Origin: Spirodela intermedia
Lineage: Eukaryota > Streptophyta > Magnoliopsida > Alismatales > Araceae
NCBI GenBank assembly: GCA_902729315.2
Contig: LR746270.1
Location: 2,536,501-2,600,500 of the forward strand
Length of the DNA stretch: 64,000 nt
Direction of reading: 5' to 3'
Under the pieces are notes generated by a model that saw only the letters and a list, made by a program, of their open reading frames with translations, was not told the origin of the DNA and did not search any database. Below are positions 62,601 to 64,000 of the stretch, one piece after another. How positions within the stretch are numbered: the stretch's first letter is position 1; each line of letters begins with the position of its first letter. The translations under genes and the position numbers were made by a program.

Positions 62601-63882
62601 AGCTCTTATCACAATTCTACCCACAATCACCTCAAAAAAAGCCACCCTAATAACTGCAACTTCTACTATGAAATATGTGATCAACCCTATAAATGGCTAG
62701 CAAGCACACCAAGTATAGCTATATTAGTGGCCTTGTAGTCAACATGGGCATCGGCCATCGCCATTGCCAATTATACATCCCTTGTTCTTTGGTTATATAG
62801 CTCCAACCTACATTTAAGTTTGTAGATCTACCATGAAGTTAAATAACATCCTCAACATATTCTTGACATCCAAGAGAAGTAAAAAAAAACTACAAGTAAT
62901 TTTTCACATAGCCTATGTTGTGTAGTCAGCAGAATGCGTCTTATACCATTTACGTTTTATTTATCAAGAGGAATTACTCATTCATAGACTCTTTCAAGTG
63001 TCAAAGGGTCATCTGACTTGATCATGTCTTAATTCACCACCATAGCTTTATATCGCTAGAAAGTTACAGGCTTCTAAGCACCACCTTCTCTCGTCCTAAG
63101 GTGTAGACCACACAAAAGTAATGGCTGTGGTCTTGCAAGAAATTCTCTATTTCGCTTGCATTGCATGTACATATGAACACTTTGGTATTGAAACTCTCAT
63201 CCAAGCTGTGTCACATTATTTGCCACTAGCACACATTGTGATGTAAAACTTCAGTTGTTCTACATCTACTACAAATGCCTCAAACATCTCACATCTTGTT
63301 TTTTGTCAATTTCCAATGCATGTGACTGACTCATTTCCAACTGCCTACAACCGTTCCTCTAATGTGAAATTTAACTTCTATGACCTCATATAAGAGAAAA
63401 TTAGGATGATCCTTTCCTTTGAATGAGCAAACCTCTTTCCTTATGTGCTTCTCTTGCATTTCATCTTATTCTTTGCTCTAATACCAATTTCTGACATGGT
63501 GGTCTATTGATGTAGTTTATAGCTCCATTGTGTGCCAACCTCTATCATCCTCACTCACTACAAGAATTCCTCATGTTTTCTGAAGCAACTCAAGCTAACA
63601 TGGCAATATACTCTTCTCTAAGAAGTATACTCTAAATAGAGGCCAGCCTTCTCCATCTGGAAAAAAACTTCTTGTAAGGAAGGGCCCCCCATGATTTTTC
63701 CCATTTTACCCTCTAAAGGTAACATCCCTCACCCTTGATCAGACTTATAGATAGAGTAGGACATGAGACTTGTCATTTAGCTACCACCTTGGTCGGTGCT
63801 TAAGACATTTTCTTAAAGATATTGGCATATGGTACAAGTTCTCAAACTAAAGCATGTCAACTAGGTTAATTGTCACATCCAA
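59658..63882 (-). mobile_element. Old Ty3-gypsy LTR retrotransposon, decayed
   Basis: Diverged LTRs at about 59658-60028 and 63492-63882 share gaggccagccttctccat, cattttac, cctccctcac and a tail with cacatc. Beside the right LTR, 63475-63486 (GCTCTAATACCA) is a one-mismatch initiator-Met primer site in complement. Gag follows on the minus strand (about 63200-62690): IENFLQDHSHYF, then SSDIKLWW, then LLLDVKNMLRMLFNFMVDLQ, then AMAMADAHVDYKA, matching the order in gypsy Gag. Many stops. Pol was not recognised in the rest. Both ends are present but there is no clear target duplication, so boundaries are approximate. Confidence 0.7.
60829..61190. repeat. Minisatellite-like repeats inside the old gypsy element
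   Basis: A 26-bp phrase (tttttgctagtttgatccacaaac) is duplicated in tandem at about 60820-60870. From 60981 to 61180 the phrase 'cacatgtt..aaatgcattgtctttgtca.agattt' recurs five times, spaced about 39-68 bp. Confidence 0.6.
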
Positions 63883-64000
63883 TAACCTCATTATAAGCCT
63901 ACGAAGCATCAAGCATGTCCACTGCACAGCTCTGTGTCCATTTATGTGCATGTGCCCATGTAGACTCATGTCATGCCATGATTCTTGTGCTGGCATGTGT

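Noticed and set aside
1-64000. A biosynthetic or defence gene cluster
   Set aside because: The genes present (folate enzyme, DUF538, PP2A, transporter) share no pathway, and no defence or biosynthetic domain was found.

Overview
This is plant nuclear DNA. Evidence: split genes with GT-AG introns, plant-only families (DUF538, LAT/PUT polyamine transporters), Ty1-copia and Ty3-gypsy remnants, and many (GA)n/(CT)n tracts. Very GC-rich coding exons (DUF538, transporter) lying in AT-rich intergenic DNA, next to a PP2A gene of ordinary composition, fit a monocot, probably a commelinid. That placement is an inference, and I cannot name the species.

Layout. 1-2.8 kb: 3' part of a 5-formyltetrahydrofolate cyclo-ligase gene (five exons on the + strand; its 5' end lies outside the window). 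3.3-16.3 kb: a dispersed cluster of DUF538 (SVB-like) genes. Three are intact (10465-10956 -, 12097-12609 -, 15730-16245 +), one carries two frameshifts (3414-3981 +) and one is a decayed C-terminal relic (about 6230-6405 -). A foldback inverted repeat (6449-6672) and a decayed copia gag-pol (6.9-10.2 kb, +) lie inside the cluster. 16.3-23.3 kb: AT-rich DNA with no recognised gene. 23465-35534: a complete 11-exon gene for a PP2A catalytic subunit (316 aa). Its 5.9-kb first intron holds a decayed copia pol 3' end, a 106-bp and a 149-bp tandem duplication and a (GA)n tract.

36.2-57.4 kb: a direct segmental duplication. Each unit carries a two-exon polyamine/L-type amino-acid transporter. The first copy is a pseudogene, with two frameshifts, an 11-codon deletion, and no counterpart of the 448 bp that hold a TATA box in the second unit. 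The second (49501-51606) is intact (502 aa). Between the units lie two gypsy remnants of different lineages in opposite orientation. One is broken by a nested insertion. The second unit has been hit by two related insertions of about 1.6 kb, probably solo LTRs, whose empty sites are preserved in the first unit.

57.6-59.25 kb: a structurally complete 1.62-kb non-autonomous LTR retrotransposon (minus orientation) with TSD CATAC, paired LTRs, an initiator-Met PBS and a copia-like polypurine tract. 59.66-63.88 kb: an older gypsy element in the same orientation with diverged LTRs, a PBS and a gag relic.

The genes do not form a pathway. They are unlinked housekeeping functions (folate, protein phosphatase), a plant-specific tandem family and a duplicated transporter. 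I see no defence system, CRISPR array or biosynthetic cluster. The most informative content is evolutionary: local gene amplification and decay, microhomology deletions, and insertions that can be ordered in time because the duplication supplies empty sites.
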